Notes: a model not told the origin generated them from the letters alone. Counted from the first letter of the stretch, positions 7,806-16,457 are shown. The stretch is DNA of 55,023 nucleotides from UBA3855 sp964472035 (GCA_964472035.1 CAYYIT010000009.1:1-55023); one strand, 5' to 3'. Translations and numbers: made by a program.

Positions 7806-10616
7806 ATGCAGAAAATCAAAAGAAAACAAATCCTGACATGCTTGCTCGCTGCAGCACTGGCATTGCCGCTGAACAGTATGACGGTCAATTCGGAAGGGGA
7901 GGAGAATACCTCCGCCGAAGCGACCACTGATGCAGCGGAAGGCACTGCCCAAGAGGAAGCCAATGTCATCGAAGAAGAACTCGAAGAACCCGATGTCAAT
8001 GCGGAAGAAGTCGAGAAGTATATGACCCCCCTGGGCGAAGTGGACGGCTATGCCGTGTACCTGCGTCCGGAGGATTACAAGGACCGCATCGCGGCGGACT
8101 TCCCCGAGACCGAGGAAGAATCCGAGGACGAGGATGCCGAGGATGCGGACGATATTGAAAAGAAGTTCAAGGATGCGGAGGTTGCCATCATTGATACCGC
8201 AACCGGTACCGTTGCCGCTGTATTCGAGGAGATCGCCAAGAATGACGAGAGCGTGATTTTCTTCAGTCAGGCAGGCAGATACCTTCTGCACCTGAATGCG
8301 GATCTGACAAAGCCCGTGCAGCTGCGCCATCGTGTCTCCACAGCGGACAGTCCCTATCTGTTCCTGACAAAGGATAAGAACACCCTGGAGCTCTACAGCA
8401 CCGACTACAAGGAAGTGCGCGCTGTCATGACGCTCGAGGAGCAGAATGACAAGGAATGTACCTACCGCAGCAGCGACAAGGCCTACTGGGCGACACTCAA
8501 TGCTGACCAGAATCAGGCGTGGTCCTGTGTCAAGCAGGTTGCAGAAAATGACAGAATGAAGCTCTATGTGGATGAGGACAATGCGATCCTTGCCCTTGAG
8601 AATAAGGAAAACGGTTATGTCTGGTGGTCTTCTCCCCAGGGCGCCAACCGCGATACCCGTGCGACAACGACACTTGTCAGTGACCTGCAATCCTCCGTTG
8701 TACTGACCTACGGCGACAGAGAAAGCTTCGGCATCACCAATCAGCGTTCTGCAAATGCAGCAACACTGAAGATGAAGGAGATCGAAGGCGGCGTAGAGAT
8801 CACCTACAGCTTTGATAAGTGCGGCATCAGCGTTCCGGTATGCTACAAGCTTGCAGAGGACTACATGGAAGCCAGCGTTAACTGCACCAAGATCCAGGAA
8901 ACCAAGACCGCGGAGGGCATCGTTGCCACACAGCTGACCGTTCTCGGCAGCTTCGGCGCAGCGGATTCCACAGAGGAGGGCTACTTCGTTCTGCCGGACG
9001 GCTGCGGCGCGATCGTGAATTTCAACAACGGCAAGGAAGGCGCTAAGAGCTACACCCAGAAGGTGTACGGCCGTGATATTACCATCGTTCCGACCACAAA
9101 GCCGGCGGTAACTGAGGAGGTCTACCTCCCTGTTTATGGTATCGTCAAGGAAGGCAATGCCATGGCTGTTGTCATTGATGAGGGCGATGCCAATGCTGCG
9201 ATCAATGCAAGCGTCAGCGGCCAGTCCCTGAGCAGCTACAATATCTGCAATTTCAACTTCACACTGCGCGGAACGGATACCTACTACCTCGCAGGCGATG
9301 CAGGTAACCTGACCGTCTTTGAGGAAGGCGACATCAAGACACAGAGTCTCAAGCTGCGCTATTATCCCATCGCCGCAGAGGATGCGGACTATGTGGATGT
9401 GGCTGAGGCATACCGCAATTACCTGACAACGGACGGCGGCGTGACCAAGAAGACCGAGGCCGGCTCCACTGAAATGTATGTTGATTTCTACGGCGGAACC
9501 ATGAAGGCGCAGTCCATTCTCGGTATTCCGGTCAATATGAAGACCTCTATGACCAGCTACAGCGAAGCACAGGATATCGTGGAAAGTCTCACAGAACTCG
9601 GCGTTGACGACATGGTCGTTGTCTACAACAACTGGACGAACGAGGGTATCTCCGGCAAGGTCGACAATAAGGCGAAGCCTTCCGGTACACTCGGCGGCAA
9701 GGGCGATTTCAATGACCTGAAGGATTACCTCAACGGTCAGGGCTATGCATTCTATCCGTCCGTGGATAATGTGACATTCAAGTCCGGCAACGGCTACTAT
9801 ACCTTTATGGATACCACCATCCGTATCTCCGGCTCCTACTCCAGACAGGCACAGTACACACTGTCCTATGGTGTACAGGATCCCACCGTCAAGACCCAGT
9901 CCCTGCTGTCTCCGGACACCTTCCTCGATGTATACGGTGATCTGGCGAAGAACTACAGCAAGAAGGGCCTGAGCGGCGTTTCCCTCGGCAGTATGACCTC
10001 CACGCTCTGGGGCGATTACGGCAAGGTGAACATGTCCCGTGAGGATACGATGCAGACCCTGCAGCAGTCCTACCAGACCATGAACGACGCAGGTCTCTCC
10101 ATTCTGGCGGACAGCTGCGCAGCCTATGCACTGCCCTATGCGGATCGTATTTCGGATATGCCCCTGCAGTCGAGCGGCTTTGACGTGTTCGATCAGGATA
10201 TTCCGTTCTACCAGATCGTTCTGCACGGCCTGATCCCGTACTCCGGCACGGCCATCAACGCAAGTGCGGACAGCATGGAGACCTACCTCACCAGCATTGC
10301 GACCGGTGCAAACCCTGCATATGATATGATCTATGCAGAGGCAAGTGACCTTAAGGATACCGATCTTGACAGCTACTTCTATTCCCATTATGCATACTGG
10401 GTCAATGACGCAGCAGAGGAATATAAGCTCGCATCCGAGATCCTTTCCGGCGTCAGCGACCAGACCATTACGGACTATACCAGAGAAGACAATGTGTCCG
10501 TGACAGTATATTCCAACGGCACTGAGATCGAAGTCGATTATGATGCAGAAACCATCACTGTCAACGGTACAGTATACAGCGTATCCGATGCGGATACCGC
10601 AGCGGAAGGAGCGTGA
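7806..10616 (+). CDS. Large secreted DUF5696-like protein, possible glycosidase fold
   Basis: 936 residues. A hydrophobic N-terminal signal (residues 6-24) is followed by an acidic, low-complexity linker (about 30-110). Next comes a beta-rich N-terminal half (about 130-540), then an alpha/beta part (about 555-880) whose pattern suggests a barrel: 'MYVDFYGGTM', 'DDMVVVYNNW', 'GYAFYPSVDN', 'GLSGVSLGSM', 'GLSILADSCA'. A short C-terminal beta domain ends in 'VTVYSNGTEIEVDYDAETI'. A beta-supersandwich followed by a barrel is the layout of several retaining glycoside hydrolase clans, but I do not recognise a catalytic pair. It sits between Yip1 and a second permease pair. The DUF5696 assignment is from memory of such proteins in similar Firmicutes loci; function is unproven. 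Confidence 0.65.
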   Translation: MQKIKRKQILTCLLAAALALPLNSMTVNSEGEENTSAEATTDAAEGTAQEEANVIEEELEEPDVNAEEVEKYMTPLGEVDGYAVYLRPEDYKDRIAADFPETEEESEDEDAEDADDIEKKFKDAEVAIIDTATGTVAAVFEEIAKNDESVIFFSQAGRYLLHLNADLTKPVQLRHRVSTADSPYLFLTKDKNTLELYSTDYKEVRAVMTLEEQNDKECTYRSSDKAYWATLNADQNQAWSCVKQVAENDRMKLYVDEDNAILALENKENGYVWWSSPQGANRDTRATTTLVSDLQSSVVLTYGDRESFGITNQRSANAATLKMKEIEGGVEITYSFDKCGISVPVCYKLAEDYMEASVNCTKIQETKTAEGIVATQLTVLGSFGAADSTEEGYFVLPDGCGAIVNFNNGKEGAKSYTQKVYGRDITIVPTTKPAVTEEVYLPVYGIVKEGNAMAVVIDEGDANAAINASVSGQSLSSYNICNFNFTLRGTDTYYLAGDAGNLTVFEEGDIKTQSLKLRYYPIAAEDADYVDVAEAYRNYLTTDGGVTKKTEAGSTEMYVDFYGGTMKAQSILGIPVNMKTSMTSYSEAQDIVESLTELGVDDMVVVYNNWTNEGISGKVDNKAKPSGTLGGKGDFNDLKDYLNGQGYAFYPSVDNVTFKSGNGYYTFMDTTIRISGSYSRQAQYTLSYGVQDPTVKTQSLLSPDTFLDVYGDLAKNYSKKGLSGVSLGSMTSTLWGDYGKVNMSREDTMQTLQQSYQTMNDAGLSILADSCAAYALPYADRISDMPLQSSGFDVFDQDIPFYQIVLHGLIPYSGTAINASADSMETYLTSIATGANPAYDMIYAEASDLKDTDLDSYFYSHYAYWVNDAAEEYKLASEILSGVSDQTITDYTREDNVSVTVYSNGTEIEVDYDAETITVNGTVYSVSDADTAAEGA

Positions 10617-10623
10617 GCAGACA

Positions 10624-11517
10624 ATGAAGTTACCATATGAAAAACGAAAGGCGCTCTACGGCTACGGCTTTATTGCGCTGTGGATGGTCGGCACACTGCT
10701 CTGGTTCATCTACCCCCTGATCGAATCCCTGCGTTACTCCTTTATGGATGTCAGACCGGAAAAGGGCGGCATGCAGGGAACCTGGGTCGGTCTCGATAAT
10801 TACGTTTATGTATTTACGGGCGACCAGCACTATGCCAAGTACCTCGTCAATGTCCTGGTGGAGACCCTGTGGAAGACACCGCTGATCCTTGTATTCTCCC
10901 TCTTCATTGCGGTCATTCTGAACCAGAAGTTCCGCGGAAGAGCCTTCGCAAGAGCCGTCTTCTTCCTGCCGGTCATCATCGCCACCGGTCCCGTGTACAA
11001 CATCATCAACGGCAATATCTCCAGCAGCGGTGCCAGCAGTGCCGGACAGTTCTCCACCATGTTCTCCACCGATCTGATGGGCGAGCTGTTCCAGTACATC
11101 GGCATCTACGGTCTGAGCGACAAGATGCAGACCATGGTCGAGACCGTTTCCAACAATATCTTTACGATCGTGTGGAATACCGGTATCCAGATCCTGATCT
11201 TCCTGGCAGCCCTGCAGAACATTCCGGTTTCCGCCAAGGAAGCCGCACAGATGGAGGGCGCAACGGCATGGGAATACTTCTGGAAGATCACCCTTCCCTA
11301 TGTCAGCCCCATGATCCTTGCCTGCCTGATCTTCACCGTTATCGACTCCTTCACCTCTCCTGACAACCAGGTAATGGGAAGAGTACTCGATATGCAGAGC
11401 GACTGGCATTACGGCTGGGCAGCAGCAATGGCGTGGATCTATTTCATCATCGTGCTGGCTGCAGTGGGCATTATCACATTGATACTCAATCGCTTCATTT
11501 ACTATGAAGTAGACTAA
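10624..11517 (+). CDS. Second sugar ABC permease, MalF/UgpA type
   Basis: 297 residues with about six membrane spans, starting 'MKLPYEKRKALYGYGFIALW'. The EAA loop 'EAAQMEGATAWEYFWKITLP' is intact. A GGAAGGAG site lies about 12 nt upstream of ATG 10624; the longer reading frame to 10540 is inside the previous gene and is rejected. It lies 7 nt after the DUF5696-like gene, so the two are co-translated. With the next gene it forms a second, complete permease pair that lacks an SBP of its own here. Confidence 0.9.
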   Translation: MKLPYEKRKALYGYGFIALWMVGTLLWFIYPLIESLRYSFMDVRPEKGGMQGTWVGLDNYVYVFTGDQHYAKYLVNVLVETLWKTPLILVFSLFIAVILNQKFRGRAFARAVFFLPVIIATGPVYNIINGNISSSGASSAGQFSTMFSTDLMGELFQYIGIYGLSDKMQTMVETVSNNIFTIVWNTGIQILIFLAALQNIPVSAKEAAQMEGATAWEYFWKITLPYVSPMILACLIFTVIDSFTSPDNQVMGRVLDMQSDWHYGWAAAMAWIYFIIVLAAVGIITLILNRFIYYEVD

Positions 11518-11534
11518 GAAAGGAGGGAACACCT

Positions 11535-12599
11535 ATGGCAAAAAAAGAAACAGTGCCTGCACAGGCAGGCGAAAAGGTCATTGGCAATGGTCTCTCCAAA
11601 AAGCAGATCCGCCAGATTCATATGCGCAATATGAATAAGGAGGAGATCGCTTACCTTCGTCGTAAGGAAGCACTTGAAAAGGTATGGCCCGTTGTCCGCT
11701 TCTTCATTCTGTTCGGCCTGTGCTTCATCATTCTCTATCCGCTGATCTACATGATCAGCTGCGCATTCCGCGCCCAGGAGGATATGAGCGACCCGACAGT
11801 AATGTGGATCCCGCGCCACCTGACGCTGAAGATCATTCAGCAGACCGCCAATGCCATGAATTTCGGAACCACACTGCGCAACACGCTGTTTATGAACATC
11901 GGTTGTTCGCTGGTGCAGGTCGTTACCTGTGCGATCACGGGCTATGGCTTTGCACGATTCCGCTTCAAGGGCAAGAATCTTCTGTTCGGCATCGTTATCA
12001 TGATGATCCTCGTGCCGCCGCAGATCATTGCCATTCCGCAGTTTATGGAATTCCGTTACTGCCTCGGCCTGCAGCCGATCATTGAGAATATGTTCGGTTC
12101 CGCAGTCGGCAGCAAGTTCAATCTGATCGATACACCGCTGACGATGTATCTGCCCGCACTGACTGCAAACGGTATCCGTGCCGGTCTGATGATCTTCATC
12201 TTCCGCCAGTTCTTCAAGGGCCTGCCCAAGGAACTGGAGGATGCCGCTTACCTCGATGGCTGCGGCCCGTTCAGAACCTTCATTCAGGTAATGGTTCCCA
12301 ATGCTGCATCGTCCTTCCTGACCGTATTCCTGTTCTCCGTGGTATGGTACTGGAACGACTATTATGTAAGCTCCACATTCTTTACGAACTTTACGACCAT
12401 CGCGCTGTCCCTGAAAAATCTGGGCCAGACGCTGACGATCGAACTGTTCAACAGCCCGACCGCCAAGATCTCTCCCCGTGAGCAGATCATCTGGATGGAA
12501 GCCGGCTGCCTCCTGGCAGTAACCCCGCTGCTCGTAATGTATACCTTCCTGCAGAAATACTTCACAGAAGGTATCGAGCGTTCCGGTCTCGTTGGCTGA
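11535..12599 (+). CDS. Second sugar ABC permease, MalG/UgpE type
   Basis: 354 residues, longer than the usual 270-300 because of a charged cytoplasmic N-terminus of about 50 residues ('LSKKQIRQIHMRNMNKEEIA'). About six membrane spans follow, with a usable EAA loop ('EDAAYLDGCGPFRTFIQVMV'). AAGGAGGG precedes the ATG. It is the last gene of the locus; a terminator follows at once. The extra N-terminal segment may be how it picks its partner or its ATPase (inference). Confidence 0.9.
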   Translation: MAKKETVPAQAGEKVIGNGLSKKQIRQIHMRNMNKEEIAYLRRKEALEKVWPVVRFFILFGLCFIILYPLIYMISCAFRAQEDMSDPTVMWIPRHLTLKIIQQTANAMNFGTTLRNTLFMNIGCSLVQVVTCAITGYGFARFRFKGKNLLFGIVIMMILVPPQIIAIPQFMEFRYCLGLQPIIENMFGSAVGSKFNLIDTPLTMYLPALTANGIRAGLMIFIFRQFFKGLPKELEDAAYLDGCGPFRTFIQVMVPNAASSFLTVFLFSVVWYWNDYYVSSTFFTNFTTIALSLKNLGQTLTIELFNSPTAKISPREQIIWMEAGCLLAVTPLLVMYTFLQKYFTEGIERSGLVG

Positions 12600-12612
12600 T
12601 ATCTCTTATATG

Positions 12613-12650
12613 AAAAAAATCGGAAGCGCCGCAGGGGGCTTCCGATTTTT
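12613..12650 (+). terminator. Terminator of the transport locus
   Basis: A stem of about 12 bp (12616-12627 with 12638-12649) is followed by T residues, directly after the last permease gene. Confidence 0.85.
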
Positions 12651-12653
12651 GTG

Positions 12654-12682
12654 TTGACGAAAAGATGAACTTGTAGTATAAT
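12654..12682 (+). promoter_or_regulatory. Promoter of the GNAT/DUF3795/VOC operon
   Basis: TTGACG (12654-12659), 17-bp spacer, TATAAT (12677-12682), just upstream of the GNAT gene RBS. Confidence 0.8.
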
Positions 12683-12721
12683 GAAAAAAGAACGCAAATA
12701 TGCAATTCGGAGGTGGATGCA

Positions 12722-13336
12722 ATGAAACTGATATTGGAAACAAAGCGGCTGCGCCTGCGACCATTCACAATCGACGACGCTCAGGCAATGTTTTCCGGAT
12801 GGGCAAATGATCCGGAGGTCACCAGATATCTGAACTGGAATACCCATGAAAGCATCGAGGATACCGCAGCCATCCTCAACCTGTGGATCGGGGAATATGA
12901 AAAACCGGAACGACTGAATTTTGCGATCGAACTGAAGGAAACACAGCAGCTCATCGGCGGGATCGATGTGGTCGGCTACCTGAATGGGGTCGGCGGAACT
13001 CCCGTGATCGGTTACAATCTGTCAAGACAATTCTGGAACAGGGGCTATATGACGGAAGCCTGCAACGCGCTGATCGAATATCTGTTTGCAAAAGGGTATT
13101 CCGAGATCAGGATCGATGCCATGACCGAAAACACCGCATCGATCAGGGTGATCGAGAAATGCGGCGGTGTATTCCTGAAAACCGAAGAACAGGAATTTCC
13201 TCTGAAGAACATGACCGCATCCGTTAACAGATACCTCGTGAGGGCGAAGCAGCCTGCTGATGATCCATGTGAAGCAGGAAATTCCGATTCATGTCCTATT
13301 GCAGATATTGATGAAACCTCAGGAGGTGCGTTATGA
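12722..13336 (+). CDS. GNAT family N-acetyltransferase (RimJ/RimL type)
   Basis: 204 residues. The start 'MKLILETKRLRLRPFTIDDA' and the later 'GYNLSRQFWNRGYMTEA' and 'RIDAMTENTASIRVIEKCG' are typical of RimJ/RimL-like acetyl-CoA-dependent acetyltransferases that modify N-terminal or side-chain amines. ATG 12722 has CGGAGGT 7 nt upstream; GTG 12713 lies inside that site. The last 30 or so residues ('CEAGNSDSCPIADIDETS') extend past the usual end of the fold. The stop overlaps the next start by 4 nt (ATGA). Substrate unknown. Confidence 0.85.
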   Translation: MKLILETKRLRLRPFTIDDAQAMFSGWANDPEVTRYLNWNTHESIEDTAAILNLWIGEYEKPERLNFAIELKETQQLIGGIDVVGYLNGVGGTPVIGYNLSRQFWNRGYMTEACNALIEYLFAKGYSEIRIDAMTENTASIRVIEKCGGVFLKTEEQEFPLKNMTASVNRYLVRAKQPADDPCEAGNSDSCPIADIDETSGGAL

Positions 13337-13785
13337 AATCATTGTGCGGTGCCGAGTGCAGCAGCTGCGGCTACGGAAAAGAATGCGGATGCAAGGGATG
13401 CAGCGTCACAAACGGCTGCCCCTTCGGAACGAGGTGCTTCATTCACAGCTACATTGAAACAGGCGGCAGGGAATGCTTTGAACAGTTCAAACAGACACTG
13501 ATCGGTGAGTTCAACAGTCTCGGACTTCCCGGAATGCCGGAGATCACGGAGCTTTTCGCCTTGAACGGTGCCTTTGTCAACCTTGCGTACCCTATGCCGA
13601 ACGGCGAGTGCGTCAGACTTCTTGACGATAACGCCGTGTATCTTGGTACGCAGGTCTGCTGCGAATTCGATGACGGCGACGGTGAACGATGCTTTGGACT
13701 TGTTGCCGGAATGGATTTTCTGCTGGTGGCAGAATATGGTGAGAACTGCGCTGATCCGGAACTTCTGATCTACCGGAAGCGCTGA
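13333..13785 (+). CDS. Cys-rich protein, DUF3795-like
   Basis: 150 residues. The N-terminal 35 residues hold nine cysteines in a tight pattern ('CGAECSSCGYGKECGCKGC', then C-P-F-G-T-R-C), suggesting a metal or Fe-S site as in DUF3795-type proteins. The rest is a small mixed alpha/beta part without a recognised motif. Translation is coupled to the GNAT gene by a 4-nt overlap with a strong RBS (AGGAGG). The function is not known, and the family name is tentative. Confidence 0.6.
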   Translation: MKSLCGAECSSCGYGKECGCKGCSVTNGCPFGTRCFIHSYIETGGRECFEQFKQTLIGEFNSLGLPGMPEITELFALNGAFVNLAYPMPNGECVRLLDDNAVYLGTQVCCEFDDGDGERCFGLVAGMDFLLVAEYGENCADPELLIYRKR

Positions 13786-13813
13786 TCCAATACAGGAAAG
13801 GAGAATGCAGGAG

Positions 13814-14215
13814 ATGAAACTTGACGGTTTTGGATTGTTTGTCAACGATATGGGGAAAATGATTCGCTTTTATCGCGATGTTCTCGGATTTGAGATCCGG
13901 GAAGGGGAGGATACCTCGAATGTGTACCTTGTCAAGGACGGTACCCTGTTCCTGCTCTACGGCAGACAGGATTTCGAGAAAATGACAAGCCGCAGATACG
14001 AGTATGTCAAGGGACTGAACGGTCACTTTGAGATCGCTCTCTATGTCGATACCTTCGATGAAGTGGACGCCGCTTACGCCGATGCGATCGCAAAGGGTGC
14101 CGCTTCCGTGCTGCCGCCGGAAACCGAGCCCTGGGGACAGAGAACATGCTACATCGCCGATCCCGAAGGGAATCTGATCGAGATCGGGTCATTCGGCAGA
14201 CCTTTCGGAAGATAA
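13814..14215 (+). CDS. VOC (glyoxalase/dioxygenase superfamily) protein
   Basis: 133 residues with the vicinal-oxygen-chelate signature: 'GLFVNDMGKMIRFYRDVLGF' near the start, 'FEIALYVDTFDEVDAAYADA' in the middle, and 'CYIADPEGNLIEIGSF' at the end. This covers one paired beta-alpha-beta-beta-beta unit set. Such proteins are lyases, dioxygenases or antibiotic-binding proteins; the sequence does not say which. ATG 13814 is preferred over 13805, which has only 1 nt between RBS and start. It is the last gene of the GNAT operon. Confidence 0.85.
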   Translation: MKLDGFGLFVNDMGKMIRFYRDVLGFEIREGEDTSNVYLVKDGTLFLLYGRQDFEKMTSRRYEYVKGLNGHFEIALYVDTFDEVDAAYADAIAKGAASVLPPETEPWGQRTCYIADPEGNLIEIGSFGRPFGR

Positions 14216-14222
14216 GAATGCA

Positions 14223-14259
14223 AAAAAATCCCGTCAGCTGATGCTGACGGGATTTTGTC
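14223..14259. terminator. Bidirectional terminator
   Basis: A stem with A-run on the left and T-run on the right (about 13 bp, AAAATCCCGTCAG paired with its complement) lies between the convergent VOC and SseB-like genes and can serve both. Confidence 0.85.
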
Positions 14260-14260
14260 A

Positions 14261-15049
14261 TTACTTTGTGTAGAAAGGCTCTGCATCCTTCAGTGCAGCA
14301 ACACCGAGCTGATTGAAGGAAGGAACGATTGCCAGCTCTACGCCGCGCAGATGGGGCTTTGCAGCCTGTGCAATACCATCGAATACGACCTTAGCAGCAG
14401 CCTGATCCATTTCTCTGTCAATGTCAACCACGAACAGGAAGTTCGGCTTTTCCTTATCTTCACGCTTCATCACGCGCAGATAGATCGCATTGATCGCATC
14501 ATCCGTTGCAGCGTGTGCCTTTACAGCTTCAACAAGCTCAGTGGGCTCTTCCTTCAGGGAACCGATCTGGATCTTGGTGCCGGGAGCCATCGCTTCTGTT
14601 GCATTGACACGGAAGAGGGTCTCGGAAGGAACCATGATGTTCTGACCGAAGGGATTGATCACTGCGCCCTCACCATCGGGATTGGGATTCTTCTGCATGA
14701 TCTGGCAAAGATCACGGAAGGAAAGTGCAGCCAGCTGAGAATCCTGGTGCTTGTCCCACTTGCGGAACTCTGCGATATCTGTGAACAGCGGGAAGAACTT
14801 CTTGCCTTCCTTGTTGTTGAACAGCATGAAGCGAACCTGGGGCTGCTCCTTCAGCTCAACGGTACCGTCCTCATTGGCCTGCGCAGCCTGTACCTTATTT
14901 ACACTAGCGGGAACCAGGAACCGCGCAGCCTTCAGTGCTGTGACGAATGCCACTTCTGTCTTAGGATTGCGATCCTGCTTCATTTCATCCATAGCTTTTA
15001 CCAGAGCAGGATTTGTGATCGGAGCCTGGTTTGTTTTCTGTTCTGCCAA
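14261..15049 (-). CDS. SseB-family protein
   Basis: 262 residues from TTG 15049, which has GAGGTGA 5 nt upstream; the reading frame to 15112 runs back into the promoter region and is rejected. The first part ('VAFVTALKAARFLVPASVNK', 'FPLFTDIAEFRKWDKHQDSQ') is the SseB N-terminal domain. The second part ('MKREDKEKPNFLFVVDID', 'HLRGVELAIVPSF') fits the SseB C-terminal domain. SseB was first linked to serine sensitivity in E. coli; its molecular role in Firmicutes is unclear. Monocistronic. Confidence 0.8.
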   Translation of the reverse strand: MAEQKTNQAPITNPALVKAMDEMKQDRNPKTEVAFVTALKAARFLVPASVNKVQAAQANEDGTVELKEQPQVRFMLFNNKEGKKFFPLFTDIAEFRKWDKHQDSQLAALSFRDLCQIMQKNPNPDGEGAVINPFGQNIMVPSETLFRVNATEAMAPGTKIQIGSLKEEPTELVEAVKAHAATDDAINAIYLRVMKREDKEKPNFLFVVDIDREMDQAAAKVVFDGIAQAAKPHLRGVELAIVPSFNQLGVAALKDAEPFYTK

Positions 15050-15123
15050 AATAGTCACCTCATTATATACTTTTACAGCAGCAAACAGCGCATAGCTGCC
15101 TGCCGATTGCATCTGATATAGAC

Positions 15124-15152
15124 ATTATAACATAATTTTCTCGTAAAGTCAA
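15124..15152 (-). promoter_or_regulatory. Promoter of the SseB-like gene
   Basis: Minus strand TTGACT (15147-15152), 17-bp spacer, TATAAT (15124-15129). Confidence 0.8.
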
Positions 15153-15255
15153 CTACATTTTTATAAAGTATGTGAAAAACATGGAATTTCCGTGCGGCAA
15201 AATACCGGAATAACCGCAGAAAGCCGAGAATACGGAGCTTTTAAGGGGGTAAATA

Positions 15256-15336
15256 AAAAAGCTCTGCATCTTAATGCAGAGCAGCGGCAAATGAAAAATC
15301 AGGAGCAAATCCGGAAACCCGGTTCCTCCTGATTAC
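15256..15336 (-). terminator. rpmB: Tandem terminators after rpmB
   Basis: On the minus strand two hairpins follow the rpmB gene. The first is a long compound stem around 15297-15336 ending in T residues. The second is a short stem at 15261-15284 followed by a T-run (A-run at 15256-15260 on the plus strand). Double terminators guard the 3' side of this ribosomal gene. Confidence 0.7.
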
Positions 15337-15358
15337 TTTTCATTGCTTTGTGCAAGAC

Positions 15359-15544
15359 TTATGCACGCTCGATCTTGCCGGAACGCAGGCATCTGGAGCA
15401 TACATAGACGTGACACGGAGAACCCTTAACGATTGCCTTAACACGCTGTACGTTGGGCTTCCAAGTTCTGTTTGTCAATCTATGGGAGTGAGACACCTTG
15501 TTACCAAATGTAACGCCCTTGCCGCAAATTTCACACTTTGCCAT
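15359..15544 (-). CDS. rpmB: 50S ribosomal protein L28
   Basis: 61 residues, normal length. 'MAKCEICGKGVTFGNKVSHS' is the L28 start. Four cysteines (C4, C7, C49, C52) form the zinc-type variant. AAGGAGGTG lies ahead of the ATG. Larger in-frame readings (to 16039) run antisense through the site-2 protease gene and are not real. Confidence 0.97.
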   Translation of the reverse strand: MAKCEICGKGVTFGNKVSHSHRLTNRTWKPNVQRVKAIVKGSPCHVYVCSRCLRSGKIERA

Positions 15545-15589
15545 GTGGGATACACCTCCTTCAACATGTAGAAAAACACCTATGTCAAT

Positions 15590-15618
15590 ATTATAACAGA
15601 TACGGACGAAAAAAGCAA
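15590..15618 (-). promoter_or_regulatory. rpmB promoter
   Basis: Minus strand TTGCTT (15613-15618), 17-bp spacer, TATAAT (15590-15595). Confidence 0.7.
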
Positions 15619-15676
15619 GCCTTTTTTTCATTCTTTTCAAAAAAAATTTTTTACTGGCAGATTCTACAAAATATGC

Positions 15677-15705
15677 TTGCAAAGTTTCTGCATTTGTTGT
15701 ATAAT
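15677..15705 (+). promoter_or_regulatory. Promoter of the site-2 protease/scpAB operon
   Basis: TTGCAA (15677-15682), 17-bp spacer, TATAAT (15700-15705); it heads a run of closely packed genes to about 21314. Confidence 0.75.
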
Positions 15706-15796
15706 AAAAGAGTGCATATCTGGAATTGATGCTGATGATCGGACCTGGGGTGTCCAGACGCACAGTATGTATACAATTTGGAAGGAGTGTTTTGAT

Positions 15797-16453
15797 TTGT
15801 TCGGATTGGAAACCGCGGATCTGCTGGAGGGCCTTGTCAAGCTGATGATCATTTTCATGATCCTGCCGCTCCATGAATTCGCCCATGCCTGGACTGCAAA
15901 CAAACTTGGTGACTATACCGCCAAATACAAGGGCAGACTGACATTGTCTCCCTTTGCGCACATTGATATTATGGGTGCCATCCTGCTCTTTTTCTGTGGC
16001 TTCGGATGGGCAAAGCCCGTACCGGTCAATCCCATGCACTTCAAGCGTCCGCGCTATGGCATGATGCTGACGTCCCTTGCCGGCCCCCTGTCCAACCTCG
16101 CGGCAGCGCTCGTCGGCACGGTGATCCTTCAGGTGATGTCCGGCGTTGTGACGGAAGTAACGGAAACGATCATGTATGTTGTCATCATGCTCAATGCGTT
16201 TATTGCGATCAATGTCAATCTTGCGCTGTTCAACCTGATTCCGGTGCCGCCGTTGGACGGTTCTGCGATCCTCGGCTATTTTCTGCCGCGGAAGGTGGAC
16301 TACTGGATCCAGCAGAACCAGATGACATTCTATGTGATCGTGCTGGTGCTGATGGTGACGGGAATCCTCTCCACACCCTTGATGTGGCTGAGCGGAAAAA
16401 TCTGTGAGGGTCTGGTGCTGATCACCGACTGGATCCCCATGCTGATAGGATAA
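15797..16453 (+). CDS. Site-2 protease family (M50) membrane metalloprotease
   Basis: 218 residues with several membrane helices. The zinc motif HEFAH (H26, E27, H30) lies in the first helix, and the second metal-binding motif 'NLIPVPPLDGSAIL' lies in a later one. It belongs to the short, PDZ-less SpoIVFB/YwhC-like group that cleaves substrates inside the membrane. TTG 15797 follows GGAAGGAG; the frame extends to 15677 but that overlaps the promoter. In Clostridia this gene commonly precedes scpA, as it does here with a 4-nt gap. Substrate unknown. Confidence 0.88.
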   Translation: MFGLETADLLEGLVKLMIIFMILPLHEFAHAWTANKLGDYTAKYKGRLTLSPFAHIDIMGAILLFFCGFGWAKPVPVNPMHFKRPRYGMMLTSLAGPLSNLAAALVGTVILQVMSGVVTEVTETIMYVVIMLNAFIAINVNLALFNLIPVPPLDGSAILGYFLPRKVDYWIQQNQMTFYVIVLVLMVTGILSTPLMWLSGKICEGLVLITDWIPMLIG

Positions 16454-16457
16454 TACA

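Noticed and set aside
14255..15121. 288-codon plus-strand frame opposite the SseB-like gene
   Set aside because: It is antisense to a gene with clear family motifs and its own promoter and terminator. The plus frame has no RBS or family resemblance.
15359..16039. 226-codon minus-strand frame ending in L28
   Set aside because: Only the last 61 codons are the rpmB gene, which has its own RBS and promoter. The rest is antisense to the site-2 protease gene.
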